From Betaproteobacteria bacterium (GTDB lineage Bacteria; Pseudomonadota; Gammaproteobacteria; Burkholderiales; SG8-39), in the NCBI GenBank assembly GCA_004297625.1, contig SCTY01000072.1, positions 1 through 50,969 of the forward strand: 50,969 bases of DNA, in the 5' to 3' direction. Shown in pieces: positions 34,525 to 42,416 of the stretch. Below the pieces are notes generated by a model. The model made no database searches. It was given only the letters and a program-made list of their open reading frames with translations, and was not told the DNA's origin. Position 1 is the stretch's first letter; each line of letters starts with the position of its first letter. Both the position numbers and the translations under genes were made by a program.

Positions 34525-36649
34525 GTGCCGCCATTCTGGAAAACCAGCGCTTTACGTACCAGGCGCCGGCGAGGAGCACGAGCGCGGCGCCGCCGACGAG
34601 CCACCAGTTGAACCGCCCGCCCGAGAGCGCCGACTCGATCTCGCCGCCGAGCACTGTCGTGGCGAGCGTGCCGGGCAGCGCGCCGATCGCGGTGGCGAGC
34701 GCCAGGTGCCGGAGCTTCAGCCCGATCGCCCCGGCGACGACGCCCTCGACCGCGAACGGGGCCATCGGCACCAGGCGCAGCAAGGTGAGCGCGAGCAGCC
34801 CGTGCTTCTTCAGCACCTCGACCATCCTGTCGAGACGCGCGCCGGCGAGGCGCCGGACCGTGTCGCGGCGCATGCGCTTGCCGACGTAGTAGGTGACGAT
34901 CGCCGAAAGCACGATCCCGGCCATCGCGTAGGCGAAGCCGGGCCATGGGCTGAACGCGACCACCGCGGCCAGCGTGATGAGCGGGCGCGGGAACATGACG
35001 AAGCAGGCCGGCGTGTAGGCGAGCATCACGGCGAGCGGCGCCCACCACTGGGCTCCGAAAACGTGCGCCCAAGCGATGATTTGTTCGGCGCTGAGGATCT
35101 CGCCGAGCGGCGTGAAGCGCCAGGCCGCGGCGAGCAGGGCGAAGCCGAGCGCGATCAGCGCGAGCCGGCCCCAGGCCGGTGCCTCGCCGAGCATCGCCGG
35201 CGGGAATTCGTCGTGCGCCAGCTCGCTCCTCAGCCTGTCGAGCGCGATCGGCTCGTCGGGGTCGGCAACCGAGGCGATTTCGTGGATGACGTCGGGCCAT
35301 TCCCTGATTTCGTTCAGCTCGCGCAGGCTGCGCCCGTCGCTGCGCAGCGCCGTGATCGCGCCGTGCATGCTTCCGCAGCGCTGCATTTCCCGCGAGAGTT
35401 TTTCCGGCGCCACGCCCAGATGCTCGGCGAGGAGGCGCTCGCGGAAGCCGCCGATCGCCGCCGCGACGCGCGCGTCGCCGCGCGACTCGATCAGCACGTC
35501 GCACTCGCTGTCCACGCCCATCGAGCGGCTGCACAGGTTGGCCGAGCCGATGCGCAGGCAGCGCTCGTCGACCACCATCGCCTTGGAATGCACGTCGAGG
35601 CACCAGCCCTCCCGCAGCCCCGGCATGTGCGGGTAATAGACGCGGAAGCGCGCGTGCCGGTCCGCGTCCTTCAGCCGCCGGATGAGCCGGGTGCGCAGCA
35701 CGTGCATGGTGTGCTCCTCGAGCCAGCCGTGGCTGAGCAGGCGCAGCACCAGCACCACTTCCGGCCCATCGGGCTCGGCGAGCCGCTGCTCGATCGCGGC
35801 CGCGAGGCGCGGCGCCGTGAAGTACTGGCTCTCGATGTAGATATGCCTGCGCGCGGCGGCGATCATGTCGAGATAGAGACGCTCGACTTCGCGCACCGCC
35901 GGCACCTCGCCGCGAGGCGGCATGGTGCGCGCGATGCCGACCTCGACGCCGCGCAGGTCGGGCTGAAGCGCGTCCGGCCAGGGGTCGTGGCCGGCGCTTA
36001 CTTCCTTGAGCGTCTTGCCGGTGGCGAGCCGCCAGCGCTCGCGCGCGATGGCGGCGAGGGCGCGCGCCGCATCGCCGTCGACCGCCATCATCAAGTCGTG
36101 GACGGGCGGATAGGAGCTGCCATACGCCGTGCGGCGCGGATCGTCCGGACGATGCTCGCTGTTGTCCCAGCGCCGCGCCGCGAGGTCGATGCCGCCGACG
36201 AAGGCGAGCGCGTCGTCGATGAGCACGATCTTCTGGTGCTGCGAGCCCGCGACCGGGTGGGTATCGTCGTAGCGCAGGCGCACGCGGCGCGAGGGCTTCC
36301 ACCCGAAGCCGTACGCCGGCGGGAACTCGCGGTCGGCGGCGTAGAGCATCGGATAGTCCCAGTCGAGCACGTTCACGTGCAGGCGGCGCCGGCGCCGCAC
36401 CAGGTAATTGAGGAACTCGCCGAGCAACGCGGGCGGTGCCCCTTCGGGAACCGGATCGAAGTGCAGTTTCGTCCGGCTGTTGAAGTCCCAGGCGAGGATG
36501 GTGATCGAGCGCCTGGCGCGCAGCGCCGCCTGGTGGAACGCCCTGAAATACGCTTCGGCGTCGACCAGCAGCGCGACGCGCTCGGCGCGCGCCACCGCGC
36601 AGCAATTGTCGCCCGGGCGCAGCAGGCTATCCGAAGACGCGCTGAACAT
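34499..36649 (-). CDS. Phospholipase D fused to a DedA/VTT membrane domain
   Basis: A 716-residue fusion. Residues about 20-480 hold two PLD (HKD) motifs, HQKIVLID (His138) and HSKAMVVD (near 365), as in cardiolipin-synthase-type phosphatidyltransferases. Residues about 500-700 are a VTT/DedA multi-span membrane domain (FVMFPRPLITLAAVVAFSPW, LLRLVPMAPFAVEGVVAGA, ALPGTLATT). The enzyme probably remodels phospholipids at the inner membrane. ATG 36649 is 66.5 bp from the operator at 36709. TAGATT (36687-36682) predicts a transcription start near 36675, so this gene, unlike most here, has a leader of about 25 nt. Confidence 0.88.
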   Translation of the reverse strand: MFSASSDSLLRPGDNCCAVARAERVALLVDAEAYFRAFHQAALRARRSITILAWDFNSRTKLHFDPVPEGAPPALLGEFLNYLVRRRRRLHVNVLDWDYPMLYAADREFPPAYGFGWKPSRRVRLRYDDTHPVAGSQHQKIVLIDDALAFVGGIDLAARRWDNSEHRPDDPRRTAYGSSYPPVHDLMMAVDGDAARALAAIARERWRLATGKTLKEVSAGHDPWPDALQPDLRGVEVGIARTMPPRGEVPAVREVERLYLDMIAAARRHIYIESQYFTAPRLAAAIEQRLAEPDGPEVVLVLRLLSHGWLEEHTMHVLRTRLIRRLKDADRHARFRVYYPHMPGLREGWCLDVHSKAMVVDERCLRIGSANLCSRSMGVDSECDVLIESRGDARVAAAIGGFRERLLAEHLGVAPEKLSREMQRCGSMHGAITALRSDGRSLRELNEIREWPDVIHEIASVADPDEPIALDRLRSELAHDEFPPAMLGEAPAWGRLALIALGFALLAAAWRFTPLGEILSAEQIIAWAHVFGAQWWAPLAVMLAYTPACFVMFPRPLITLAAVVAFSPWPGFAYAMAGIVLSAIVTYYVGKRMRRDTVRRLAGARLDRMVEVLKKHGLLALTLLRLVPMAPFAVEGVVAGAIGLKLRHLALATAIGALPGTLATTVLGGEIESALSGGRFNWWLVGGAALVLLAGAWYVKRWFSRMAAREAAGEPR

Positions 36650-36708
36650 AGGATTGCTCGATCGGGCGCAGACCCGAAGCCAATCTAGCTCCGGCGTCGC
36701 GCGGCGCC

Positions 36709-36722
36709 TTGATCGCTATCAA
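36709..36722. promoter_or_regulatory. Crp/Fnr-type operator for the PLD gene
   Basis: TTGATCGCTATCAA, a perfect match to the Fnr consensus TTGAT-N4-ATCAA. With TAGATT at 36687-36682 the predicted transcription start is 40.5-41.5 bp away, class II geometry on the minus strand. Confidence 0.88.
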
Positions 36723-36742
36723 AGCGCGCGTCGCCCTTCGCA

Positions 36743-37489
36743 TCAGGGCTCGAGCGTGAGCTTGACCGCCAGCATGAGCGCGACGCCCGCGGCGAAGGCG
36801 GCGAAGTGAACGACGTTGGCCCGCAGCTCGGCGTGCGCCTTTACCTCGGGAATCAGGTCGGCGGCGCCGATGTAGATGAAGTTGCCGGCGGCGAACGGCG
36901 CGAGGAAAGACAAGTCGAGCCGGAACGAGGCCGCGTAGGCGATCAGGCCGCCGGCGAGGAAGGTGAGCGCCGACAGCACGTTGTAGAACAGCGCGCGGCG
37001 CTTCTCCCAGCCGCCGTGCACCAGCACGCCGAAGTCGCCGAGCTCCTGCGGCACTTCGTGCGCCGCGGCCGCGAGCCAGGTAACGACGCCGAGACGGATG
37101 TCGATGAGAAAGGTGCCGGCCACCGCCAGGCCGCCGAGGAAGTTGTGCAAGCCGTCGCCGATCAGGATGAGGTAGGTGAGCGGCTTCTTGCAGGCAACGT
37201 CGGCGCGGTGGCAGTGATGCCAGTGCAGGAACTGCTCGAGGCCGAAGAACACCGCGAAGCCGGCGAGTACGAGGGCGTAGACCGCGACATCGCTCATGCC
37301 GGCCTCGAGCCCTACGGGCAGCATGTGGAAGAAGGCGCCGCCGAGGAGCGACCCGGCGGCGAACGCGACCAGCGGAAGCAGGACGCGCTGCAGCGTGCGC
37401 TCGGAGAGCACCAGGGTGGCGCTTCCCACCATCGCGATCGCGCTCATGGCGAGCCCGCCTCCGACGATCCACGCCAGCACCGGATCCAT
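36743..37489 (-). CDS. ZIP-family metal transporter
   Basis: A 248-residue polytopic protein. The metal-binding helix pair is evident in GDGLHNFLGGLAV and AAAAHEVPQELGDFGVL (H-N and H-E-x-P-x-E-x-G-D), the ZIP signature. A His/Cys-rich cytoplasmic loop (HWHHCHRADVACKK) lies between helices 3 and 4. It probably moves zinc or another divalent metal into the cytosol, which would suit FtsH zinc proteases and other metalloenzymes here. The last gene of a minus-strand set with USP2 (10 bp away) and the protein at 37942. Confidence 0.85.
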   Translation of the reverse strand: MDPVLAWIVGGGLAMSAIAMVGSATLVLSERTLQRVLLPLVAFAAGSLLGGAFFHMLPVGLEAGMSDVAVYALVLAGFAVFFGLEQFLHWHHCHRADVACKKPLTYLILIGDGLHNFLGGLAVAGTFLIDIRLGVVTWLAAAAHEVPQELGDFGVLVHGGWEKRRALFYNVLSALTFLAGGLIAYAASFRLDLSFLAPFAAGNFIYIGAADLIPEVKAHAELRANVVHFAAFAAGVALMLAVKLTLEP

Positions 37490-37498
37490 GATCCCCGG

Positions 37499-37942
37499 TC
37501 AATGCACCAGCAGCACCGGGATGGTTGCACGCCTTGCCACGCCGTCGGCCACGCTGCCGAGGAGCAGGCGCTCCACGGCGCTGCGCCCGCGCGCGCCGAG
37601 CACCACCAGATCGGCAGGCCACGACGCCGCTTCCTCGACGAGCGCGGCGGCGGTCTGCTGCCCGGGCGTTGCGGTCTCGAGGAGGCGCGCTTCGGCGGCG
37701 ACGCCGGCCGCGCGCGCGACCTCGCTTGCGGCAGCGAGCAGCGTTTCGCCTTCAGCGCGCCGCGCCGCGGCGATTTGCGCGAGGTCCAGTCCCAGCTCCG
37801 GCGCCACGGGCAGCCAGCCCATGTCCACGACGTGCACTACGCGCAGCGCCGCGCCGAGCACTTTCGCGAGCGCGACGGCGTGCCGCAGGGCATGCTCGGC
37901 GTGCGCGCTTCCGTCCATGCCTGCAAGAATTCGCTTGTACAC
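37499..37942 (-). CDS. Universal stress protein, UspA family (copy 2)
   Basis: A 147-residue UspA-fold protein with YKRILAGMDGSAHAEHAL at the start and the nucleotide loop GARGRSAVERLLLGSVADGV then IPVLLVH at the end. The G-x2-G-x9-G pattern predicts ATP binding. It is distinct from copy 1 at 18025 (longer middle with WLPVAPELG). GTG 37942 overlaps the stop of the preceding small gene by one base, so the two are coupled; the ZIP transporter follows 10 bp later. Confidence 0.85.
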   Translation of the reverse strand: MYKRILAGMDGSAHAEHALRHAVALAKVLGAALRVVHVVDMGWLPVAPELGLDLAQIAAARRAEGETLLAAASEVARAAGVAAEARLLETATPGQQTAAALVEEAASWPADLVVLGARGRSAVERLLLGSVADGVARRATIPVLLVH

Positions 37943-38232
37943 TAGCTTCGAAGCAACGCGTGGTGCTTGGTCGGGCCCGAATCGCCGACGTCGATTCCGC
38001 CGATCAGGCCGTCGAGCGCGAGCAGGATGCGTCGCAGCAGGTCGCCGTCCCCGCCCGGCATGCCTTCCTCGGTCGCGACTTCGGCCTCGCACGCGTCGTA
38101 CTCCCAGAGCTTGAGGATCTCGATCTTCTGCTCGCGCGTGAGGCCAGCATGCGCTGCCACGTCCTCCGGGGTCGCGAACACGGAAGCCGGGTCGACCAGG
38201 GCCTGCTCGAGGTTCACGGCCTGCGATGTCAT
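37942..38232 (-). CDS. Conserved small protein of unknown function
   Basis: A 96-residue acidic protein: an N-terminal ALVDPASVFATPEDVAAH, LTREQKIEILKLWEYDACEAEVATEEGM, then GDLLRRILLALDGL. This layout (DPA-F-P-EV, LT--QK--IL--WE-DA-EL-VA-EEGM) recurs in many betaproteobacterial small proteins next to stress genes; its role is not known. I chose ATG 38232 (MTSQAVNLEQ) rather than 38265 to match that start. It leads the USP2-ZIP set. The operator at 38332 is 106 bp away, too far for class II control. Confidence 0.7.
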   Translation of the reverse strand: MTSQAVNLEQALVDPASVFATPEDVAAHAGLTREQKIEILKLWEYDACEAEVATEEGMPGGDGDLLRRILLALDGLIGGIDVGDSGPTKHHALLRS

Positions 38233-38331
38233 GAGAAAGAGATTAGCGAGCCCGGCGACGGTCACTTTGACGTCCCTCGCCCGGAGTGGCTCGCGTTCGC
38301 CTGAAGTATCGCGCGGACCCCGGAGGCTTGT

Positions 38332-38345
38332 TTGATAATAGTCAA
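38332..38345. promoter_or_regulatory. Crp/Fnr-type operator for the regulatory cluster
   Basis: TTGATAATAGTCAA. TAACGT at 38367-38372 predicts transcription from about 38379, 40.5 bp from the centre, giving a leader of about 12 nt before ATG 38391. Confidence 0.8.
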
Positions 38346-38390
38346 GTCCGGCTTCGATCCTGCTTCTAACGTGGACGCTGGGAACCGTTC

Positions 38391-39020
38391 ATGGCCATCC
38401 GGGTCGTTCTCGCCGAAGACCAGCGCATGGTGCGCGAGGCGCTCGGCGCGCTGCTGGCCCGCGAGCCGGACATCGAGATAATCGGCGAGGCGGCGAACGG
38501 GCGCGAGGCCATCGAGCGCGCGCTGGAGCTGCGCCCCGACGTGCTGGTGCTCGACATCAGCCTGCCCGAGGTGGAAGGCATGGAGGTGGCGCGCACCTTG
38601 CGGCTGCGCGCCCCGGAGGTGAAGGTGCTCGCGCTTTCGGTGCACAACGACCCGCACATCGTGCGCGAGATGCTCAAGGCCGGCGCTGCCGGCTACGTCG
38701 ACAAGTCTTCGGCGCTTGAGGAGCTGGTGCGCGCCATCCGCCTGGTCGTGCAGGGCAAGCTCTACCTGTCGCCGGAGCTCACGCGCCAGGCGCTCGGCCC
38801 GCGCTTTACGGGCATCAACAACGCCAACCTCAGCCAGCGCGAGCGCCAGGTCATCGCCTTGCTGGCGAGCGGCAAGCGCTCGCTGCAGATCGCCGCAGAG
38901 CTGAACATCTCGCTCGCCACCGTCGAAGCCCACCGCCGCAACATCATGCGCAAGCTCGGCCTGCACACCGTGGCCGAGCTCACCCGCTACGCGGTCCGCC
39001 ACGGCCTGACGTCGCTCTGA
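38391..39020 (+). CDS. NarL/FixJ-type response regulator
   Basis: A 209-residue protein. Receiver domain (about 1-120) with acid pair E9-D10, phospho-acceptor Asp55 in VLVLDISLPE, Ser in ALSVHND and Lys in YVDKSS. LuxR-type helix-turn-helix follows (145-205: LSQRERQVIALLASGK, SLATVEAHRRNIMRKLGL). It would bind DNA when phosphorylated by a sensor kinase; no kinase gene is adjacent. First gene of the unit that also encodes the PAS protein and the Fnr-like regulator, and itself preceded by an operator, so the circuit may be autoregulated. Confidence 0.9.
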   Translation: MAIRVVLAEDQRMVREALGALLAREPDIEIIGEAANGREAIERALELRPDVLVLDISLPEVEGMEVARTLRLRAPEVKVLALSVHNDPHIVREMLKAGAAGYVDKSSALEELVRAIRLVVQGKLYLSPELTRQALGPRFTGINNANLSQRERQVIALLASGKRSLQIAAELNISLATVEAHRRNIMRKLGLHTVAELTRYAVRHGLTSL

Positions 39021-39023
39021 AGC

Positions 39024-39043
39024 GATACCGGTTTCCCGGTATC
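39024..39043. repeat. Inverted repeat after the response regulator gene
   Basis: GATACCGG (39024-39031), loop TTTC, CCGGTATC (39036-39043): a perfect 8-bp hairpin 3 bp after the stop. It lacks a T-run, so it is a poor terminator. The overlapping 14-mer TTTCCCGGTATCAA (39032-39045) keeps one Fnr half-site and lies about 61.5 bp upstream of a start predicted from TAACGT at 39088, the class I distance. Confidence 0.5.
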
Positions 39044-39112
39044 AAAATTCATCGCGTCCCGGAATGTTGCGCGCGCTGCGCGCGCGCTAACGTGCTTGCC
39101 GGGGGCGCAGGC

Positions 39113-39889
39113 ATGGAATATCTGCAGGGCACGCTGGTGGTCGACCGGCGCGGCGACATAATGATGTGCAGCGGGCTGCTCGCGCGGCGCGTCGGGCGTT
39201 GCGCGCACGAGCTCGCCGGCGAGCCCGTGTGGAGGCTGCTCCCGGGATGGACGCCGTTCGGCGAGCGGCGCGCCGAATCGAGCCTCTGTCTGCTTGCCGG
39301 GCATGGTGCGGCCACGGTGCGCGTTTCATGGGAGCCGGTCCACCTGCCTGGCGAGACGTTGTTCGTGATCGAGGTGCGCGGCCCGCCCGAGGCGCCGGCG
39401 CCGTCCGCGCTCGCGGCCGCCGCGGAGCTTTCTCCGGACGCGGTCATGATCACCGACCGGTGCGGGGTGATCCGGCACGTGAACGCGGCGTTCGAGGCGA
39501 TGACCGGCTATTACCGCATGGAGCTGGCGGGACGCACGCCCGCGGTGCTGAAGTCGGGCGTGCAGGACACGGGCTTCTACCGCGACCTCTGGAATACGAT
39601 CCTCCGCGGCGGCGTGTATCGCGGCGTGCTGGTCAACCGCAGGAAGAGCGGCGAGCTCTATCACGAGGAAAAGATCATCCGCCCCGTGCCGGACGCCGGC
39701 GGCCGCGCGACGCATTTCGTCTCCTCCGGGCGCGACATCAGCGAGCGCGTGCGCGAGCTGCAGGCGCTGCGTCATGCCGCGACGGCCGACAGCGCGATGT
39801 ATCGGGCGAAGCGCGCCGGCGGCTACGCGTTCCGCTTCCATCGCCAATTGCTCGCAGCCGTGCCGCAGCTGGCCTGTGCCGATGCCTAG
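39113..39889 (+). CDS. PAS-domain protein carrying only the tail of a GGDEF domain
   Basis: A 258-residue protein. Residues 1-100 look like a divergent PAS-like domain (TLVVDRRGDIMMCSG). Residues about 105-220 are a clear PAS/PAC unit (SPDAVMITDRCGVIRHVN, FEAMTGYYRMELAGRTP, VSSGRDISERVREL). The end reads LRHAAT then ADSAMYRAKRAGGYAFRFH, the closing block of a diguanylate cyclase. The whole GGDEF core, including the GG(D/E)EF motif, is absent, with the join near 39780 in frame. It cannot make cyclic di-GMP but may still act as a sensor. The stop overlaps the next gene by 8 bp. Confidence 0.75.
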   Translation: MEYLQGTLVVDRRGDIMMCSGLLARRVGRCAHELAGEPVWRLLPGWTPFGERRAESSLCLLAGHGAATVRVSWEPVHLPGETLFVIEVRGPPEAPAPSALAAAAELSPDAVMITDRCGVIRHVNAAFEAMTGYYRMELAGRTPAVLKSGVQDTGFYRDLWNTILRGGVYRGVLVNRRKSGELYHEEKIIRPVPDAGGRATHFVSSGRDISERVRELQALRHAATADSAMYRAKRAGGYAFRFHRQLLAAVPQLACADA

Positions 39890-40484
39890 CGCATTCGACA
39901 AGCTGGCGAGCACCCGGCGCCACGTCCGCAGCGGCGGGCCGCTTTTCTCCGCCGGCGATCCGTTCGGCTCGCTGTACGGCGTGCAAGGCGGCTTCTTCAA
40001 GACCAGCGTGGTCGACGGCGAAGGCCGCTGGCAGGTGACGGGCTTTTACATGGCGGGCGACCTGCTGGGGCTGGACGGCATCGGCGCAGGGCGCTACCAG
40101 CTCACGGCGACTGCCCTGGAGGACAGCGTGGTCGCCGTGATGCCCTATCCGCCGGACCTGCAGTGCGAGCTCCATAGGATGCTTTCGCGGGAGATCGTGC
40201 GCGAGCACAGGCTGATGCTGCTGCTCGGCTCGATGCACGCGGAGCAGCGCCTGGCGGTCTTCCTGCTCAACCTCTCGAGGCGCTTGCAGCGGCGCGGGTA
40301 CTCGCCGTTGGAGTTTCATCTGCGCATGACGCGCGCGGACATCGGCAGCTATCTCGGCATGACGCTCGAGACCGTGAGCCGCCTGTTCTCCAGGCTCCAG
40401 GAGCAGGGCATCCTGGAAATCCGGCAAAGGCGGGTGCGCCTGATCGACATCGATCGCCTGCGGGCGATCGCCGAGCCGGCGTAG
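39882..40484 (+). CDS. Crp/Fnr-family regulator, Fnr-type DNA reader without an FeS cysteine cluster
   Basis: A 200-residue protein: N-terminal cyclic-nucleotide-fold sensor (10-95), dimer helix (about 105-140), winged helix-turn-helix (145-195). The recognition helix LGMTLETVSRLFSRL carries Glu163, Ser166 and Arg167, the residues with which Fnr reads TTGA half-sites, matching the palindromes in this window. The sensor has one cysteine only (Cys95) and lacks the N-terminal Cys cluster of Fnr, so it does not hold a 4Fe-4S sensor like Fnr itself. A haem/NO (Dnr-like) or other signal is likely. Translationally coupled to the PAS gene. Probable local master regulator. Confidence 0.88.
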   Translation: MPSAFDKLASTRRHVRSGGPLFSAGDPFGSLYGVQGGFFKTSVVDGEGRWQVTGFYMAGDLLGLDGIGAGRYQLTATALEDSVVAVMPYPPDLQCELHRMLSREIVREHRLMLLLGSMHAEQRLAVFLLNLSRRLQRRGYSPLEFHLRMTRADIGSYLGMTLETVSRLFSRLQEQGILEIRQRRVRLIDIDRLRAIAEPA

Positions 40485-40497
40485 CATTGTATTCATC

Positions 40498-40505
40498 GTG
40501 TACAC
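40498..40505. promoter_or_regulatory. Short palindrome before the ribbon-helix-helix gene
   Basis: GTGTACAC, a perfect 8-bp palindrome 10 bp before ATG 40515 and overlapping a TTGTAT -10-like element. It could be the autoregulatory operator of the ribbon-helix-helix protein. Evidence is position and symmetry only. Confidence 0.35.
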
Positions 40506-40514
40506 GGCACTGCC

Positions 40515-40769
40515 ATGAGCGAACCAGTCACCCTGCGGCTCGACCGCGCCACGCGCAGGAGGCTCGACAGGCTGGCGAAGGCAACCGAGCGCAGCCGCGC
40601 CGCGCTTGCGGCCGACGCGGTGCGCCAGTACCTCGACCTGAACGAGTGGCAGATCGCCGCCATCCAGGCGGGCGTGCGGGAAGCCAATCGCGGCCGACTC
40701 ACCGACCACGGCAAGCTGAAAGCCAAGTGGGAGAAAAGGCTGGCGGGTGCGGTAGACGGCTCTCGCTGA
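40515..40769 (+). CDS. Ribbon-helix-helix protein (CopG/ParD-like orphan antitoxin)
   Basis: An 84-residue protein with an N-terminal beta strand (VTLRLDRAT), two helices (RRRLDRLAKATERSRAALAADAVRQYL) and a C-terminal tail (WQIAAIQAGVREANRGRL ... KAKWEKRL) like that of ParD/CopG antitoxins that wrap a RelE/ParE toxin. No toxin gene follows: the next plus-strand gene is 1.6 kb away. It may be a leftover antitoxin, or act alone on the promoter palindrome just upstream. Confidence 0.72.
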   Translation: MSEPVTLRLDRATRRRLDRLAKATERSRAALAADAVRQYLDLNEWQIAAIQAGVREANRGRLTDHGKLKAKWEKRLAGAVDGSR

Positions 40770-40781
40770 GCTGGACCCAAA

Positions 40782-42344
40782 CTACAAATAGCGTGGCTGG
40801 TACATAAGGCGGGCGATGCTTGCCGCTTCGGTTTTCGCCACTGCCGCCGCCACCGCTGCAGCCACTTCCCGCATGCGCGCCGCGGCGGGATAGACGCGCC
40901 CCTGCGCGAGATCGGCCTCCGACACCTGGTTCGCGAGGGCGCGCGCGGCGGCGAGGAACATCTCGTCCGTGACGCGCGTCGCGCCCGAGACGAGCAGGCC
41001 GAGGCCGACGCCGGGGAAGACGAAGGAGTTGTTCGCCTGCCCCGGCGCGTGCACGCGGCCGGCGAGCGTCACGGGGGCGAACGGGCTGCCGGCGGCGAAG
41101 AGCGCGCGCCCCTGCGTCCAGGCGTAAGCCTGCTCGGCGGTGCATTCCGCTTTCGTGGTGGGATTCGACAGCGCGAAGACGATGGGGCGCGCGTTTGCGC
41201 GCGCCATCGCCGCGAGCACCGGCTGCGTGAAGAGGCCCGCCTGGCCGGTCGCGCCGACGAGCGCCGTGGGCCGGAAGCTCTCGATCGCCGCGCACAGGTC
41301 GGCAGCCGGCGGCCGCTCCTGCGCGAACGGACGCTTGTGTTCGGCGAGATCCGCGCGGCTCGAGATCACGAGGCCACCGGAATCGACGAACAGGCAGCGG
41401 CTCTTCGCCTCGGCCTCGGTGAGCCCCTCGCGCTGCATCGCCGCGACCACGAGCTTGCCGATGCCGAGGCAGGCCTCGCCTGCGCCGGCGAAAAGAAGGC
41501 GCTGCTCCGAGAGGCTGCGGCCGGTGATGCGGCCGGCGGCGTACAGGCCCGCAAGCCCCATCGCGCCGGTGCCCTGCACGTCGTCGTTGAAGCAGCACAG
41601 GCGCTCGCGGTAGCGCGCGAGCAGCCGGAAGGCGCAGGCGTTGTTGAAATCCTCGAACTGCACGATCGCGCTGGGAAACACCGCCTGCGTCGCGGCGACG
41701 AGCTCTTCGACGAGCGCGTCCCAGGGCTCGCCGGTCATGCGTCTTTCCCGCTCGCCGAGATACAGCGGGTCGCCGCGCAGCGCCTCGTTGTCCGTGCCCA
41801 CGTCGAGTGCGACGGGCAGGCATAGCTCCGGCCGCACGCCGGCGCACGCGGTGTAGAGCGCGAGCTTGCCGATCGGGATGCCCATGCCGTTCGCCCCGAG
41901 ATCGCCCAGCCCGAGGATCCGTCCGCCGTCGGTGACGACGATGATCCGCACCTCGTGCTGCCAATTGCGCAGCACCTGGACGATGCGCCCGCGATGCTCC
42001 ATCGACAGGTACAACCCGCGCGGCCGCGCATAGATGCGGCTCCACTGCAGGCAGGCTTCGCCGACGGTCGGCGTGTAGACGACCGGCAGCAGCTCCTCGA
42101 GATGGTCGAGCAGCACGCGGTAAAAGAGCGCCTCGTTCTCGTCCTGCAGCGCACCGAGGTAGAGGTACTTCTCGAGCGGGCTCGCCTTGGCGCGCAGGTT
42201 GGCGAGCACGCGGGCCGCCTGCTCTTCGAGCGATTCGACGCGCGGCGGCAGCAGTCCTTCGATGCCGAGGCGCCCGCGCTCGTCGCGCGTGAAAGCCGTC
42301 CCTTTGTTGCGCAGCGGGTCGCTCAGCGCGTCGCGGCCTTCCAT
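40782..42344 (-). CDS. NAD-dependent malic enzyme
   Basis: A 520-residue malic enzyme of the large (MaeA/SfcA) class: YTPTVGEACLQWS, the catalytic Tyr region RPRGLYLS, VTDGGRILGLGDLGANGMGIPIGKLALY, metal site FEDFNNACAF, FNDDVQGTGA, the Rossmann GAGEACLGIG, and FALSNPTTKAECT. It oxidises malate to pyruvate with NAD reduction, supplying pyruvate and redox balance when oxygen is short. ATG 42344 is 40.5 bp from the operator centre, with GACAAT (42356-42351) exactly 6 nt upstream; leaderless start predicted. Divergent from the radical SAM gene. Confidence 0.92.
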   Translation of the reverse strand: MEGRDALSDPLRNKGTAFTRDERGRLGIEGLLPPRVESLEEQAARVLANLRAKASPLEKYLYLGALQDENEALFYRVLLDHLEELLPVVYTPTVGEACLQWSRIYARPRGLYLSMEHRGRIVQVLRNWQHEVRIIVVTDGGRILGLGDLGANGMGIPIGKLALYTACAGVRPELCLPVALDVGTDNEALRGDPLYLGERERRMTGEPWDALVEELVAATQAVFPSAIVQFEDFNNACAFRLLARYRERLCCFNDDVQGTGAMGLAGLYAAGRITGRSLSEQRLLFAGAGEACLGIGKLVVAAMQREGLTEAEAKSRCLFVDSGGLVISSRADLAEHKRPFAQERPPAADLCAAIESFRPTALVGATGQAGLFTQPVLAAMARANARPIVFALSNPTTKAECTAEQAYAWTQGRALFAAGSPFAPVTLAGRVHAPGQANNSFVFPGVGLGLLVSGATRVTDEMFLAAARALANQVSEADLAQGRVYPAAARMREVAAAVAAAVAKTEAASIARLMYQPRYL

Positions 42345-42377
42345 GACCCGATTGTCATGGCCTCAAGGTTCGGGATG

Positions 42378-42391
42378 TTGATGCGGGTCAA
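42378..42391. promoter_or_regulatory. Crp/Fnr-type operator, malic enzyme / radical SAM gap
   Basis: TTGATGCGGGTCAA. Its centre is 40.5 bp from ATG 42344 (minus) and 41.5 bp from the in-frame GTG 42426 (plus). Confidence 0.82.
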
Positions 42392-42416
42392 CGCGGTGCC
42401 CCGGCACAGGAAGAAC

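Noticed and set aside
39032..39045. TTTCCCGGTATCAA as a sixteenth operator
   Set aside because: Only one half-site is intact and the site lies inside a perfect hairpin; its class I distance is noted, but it is not counted.
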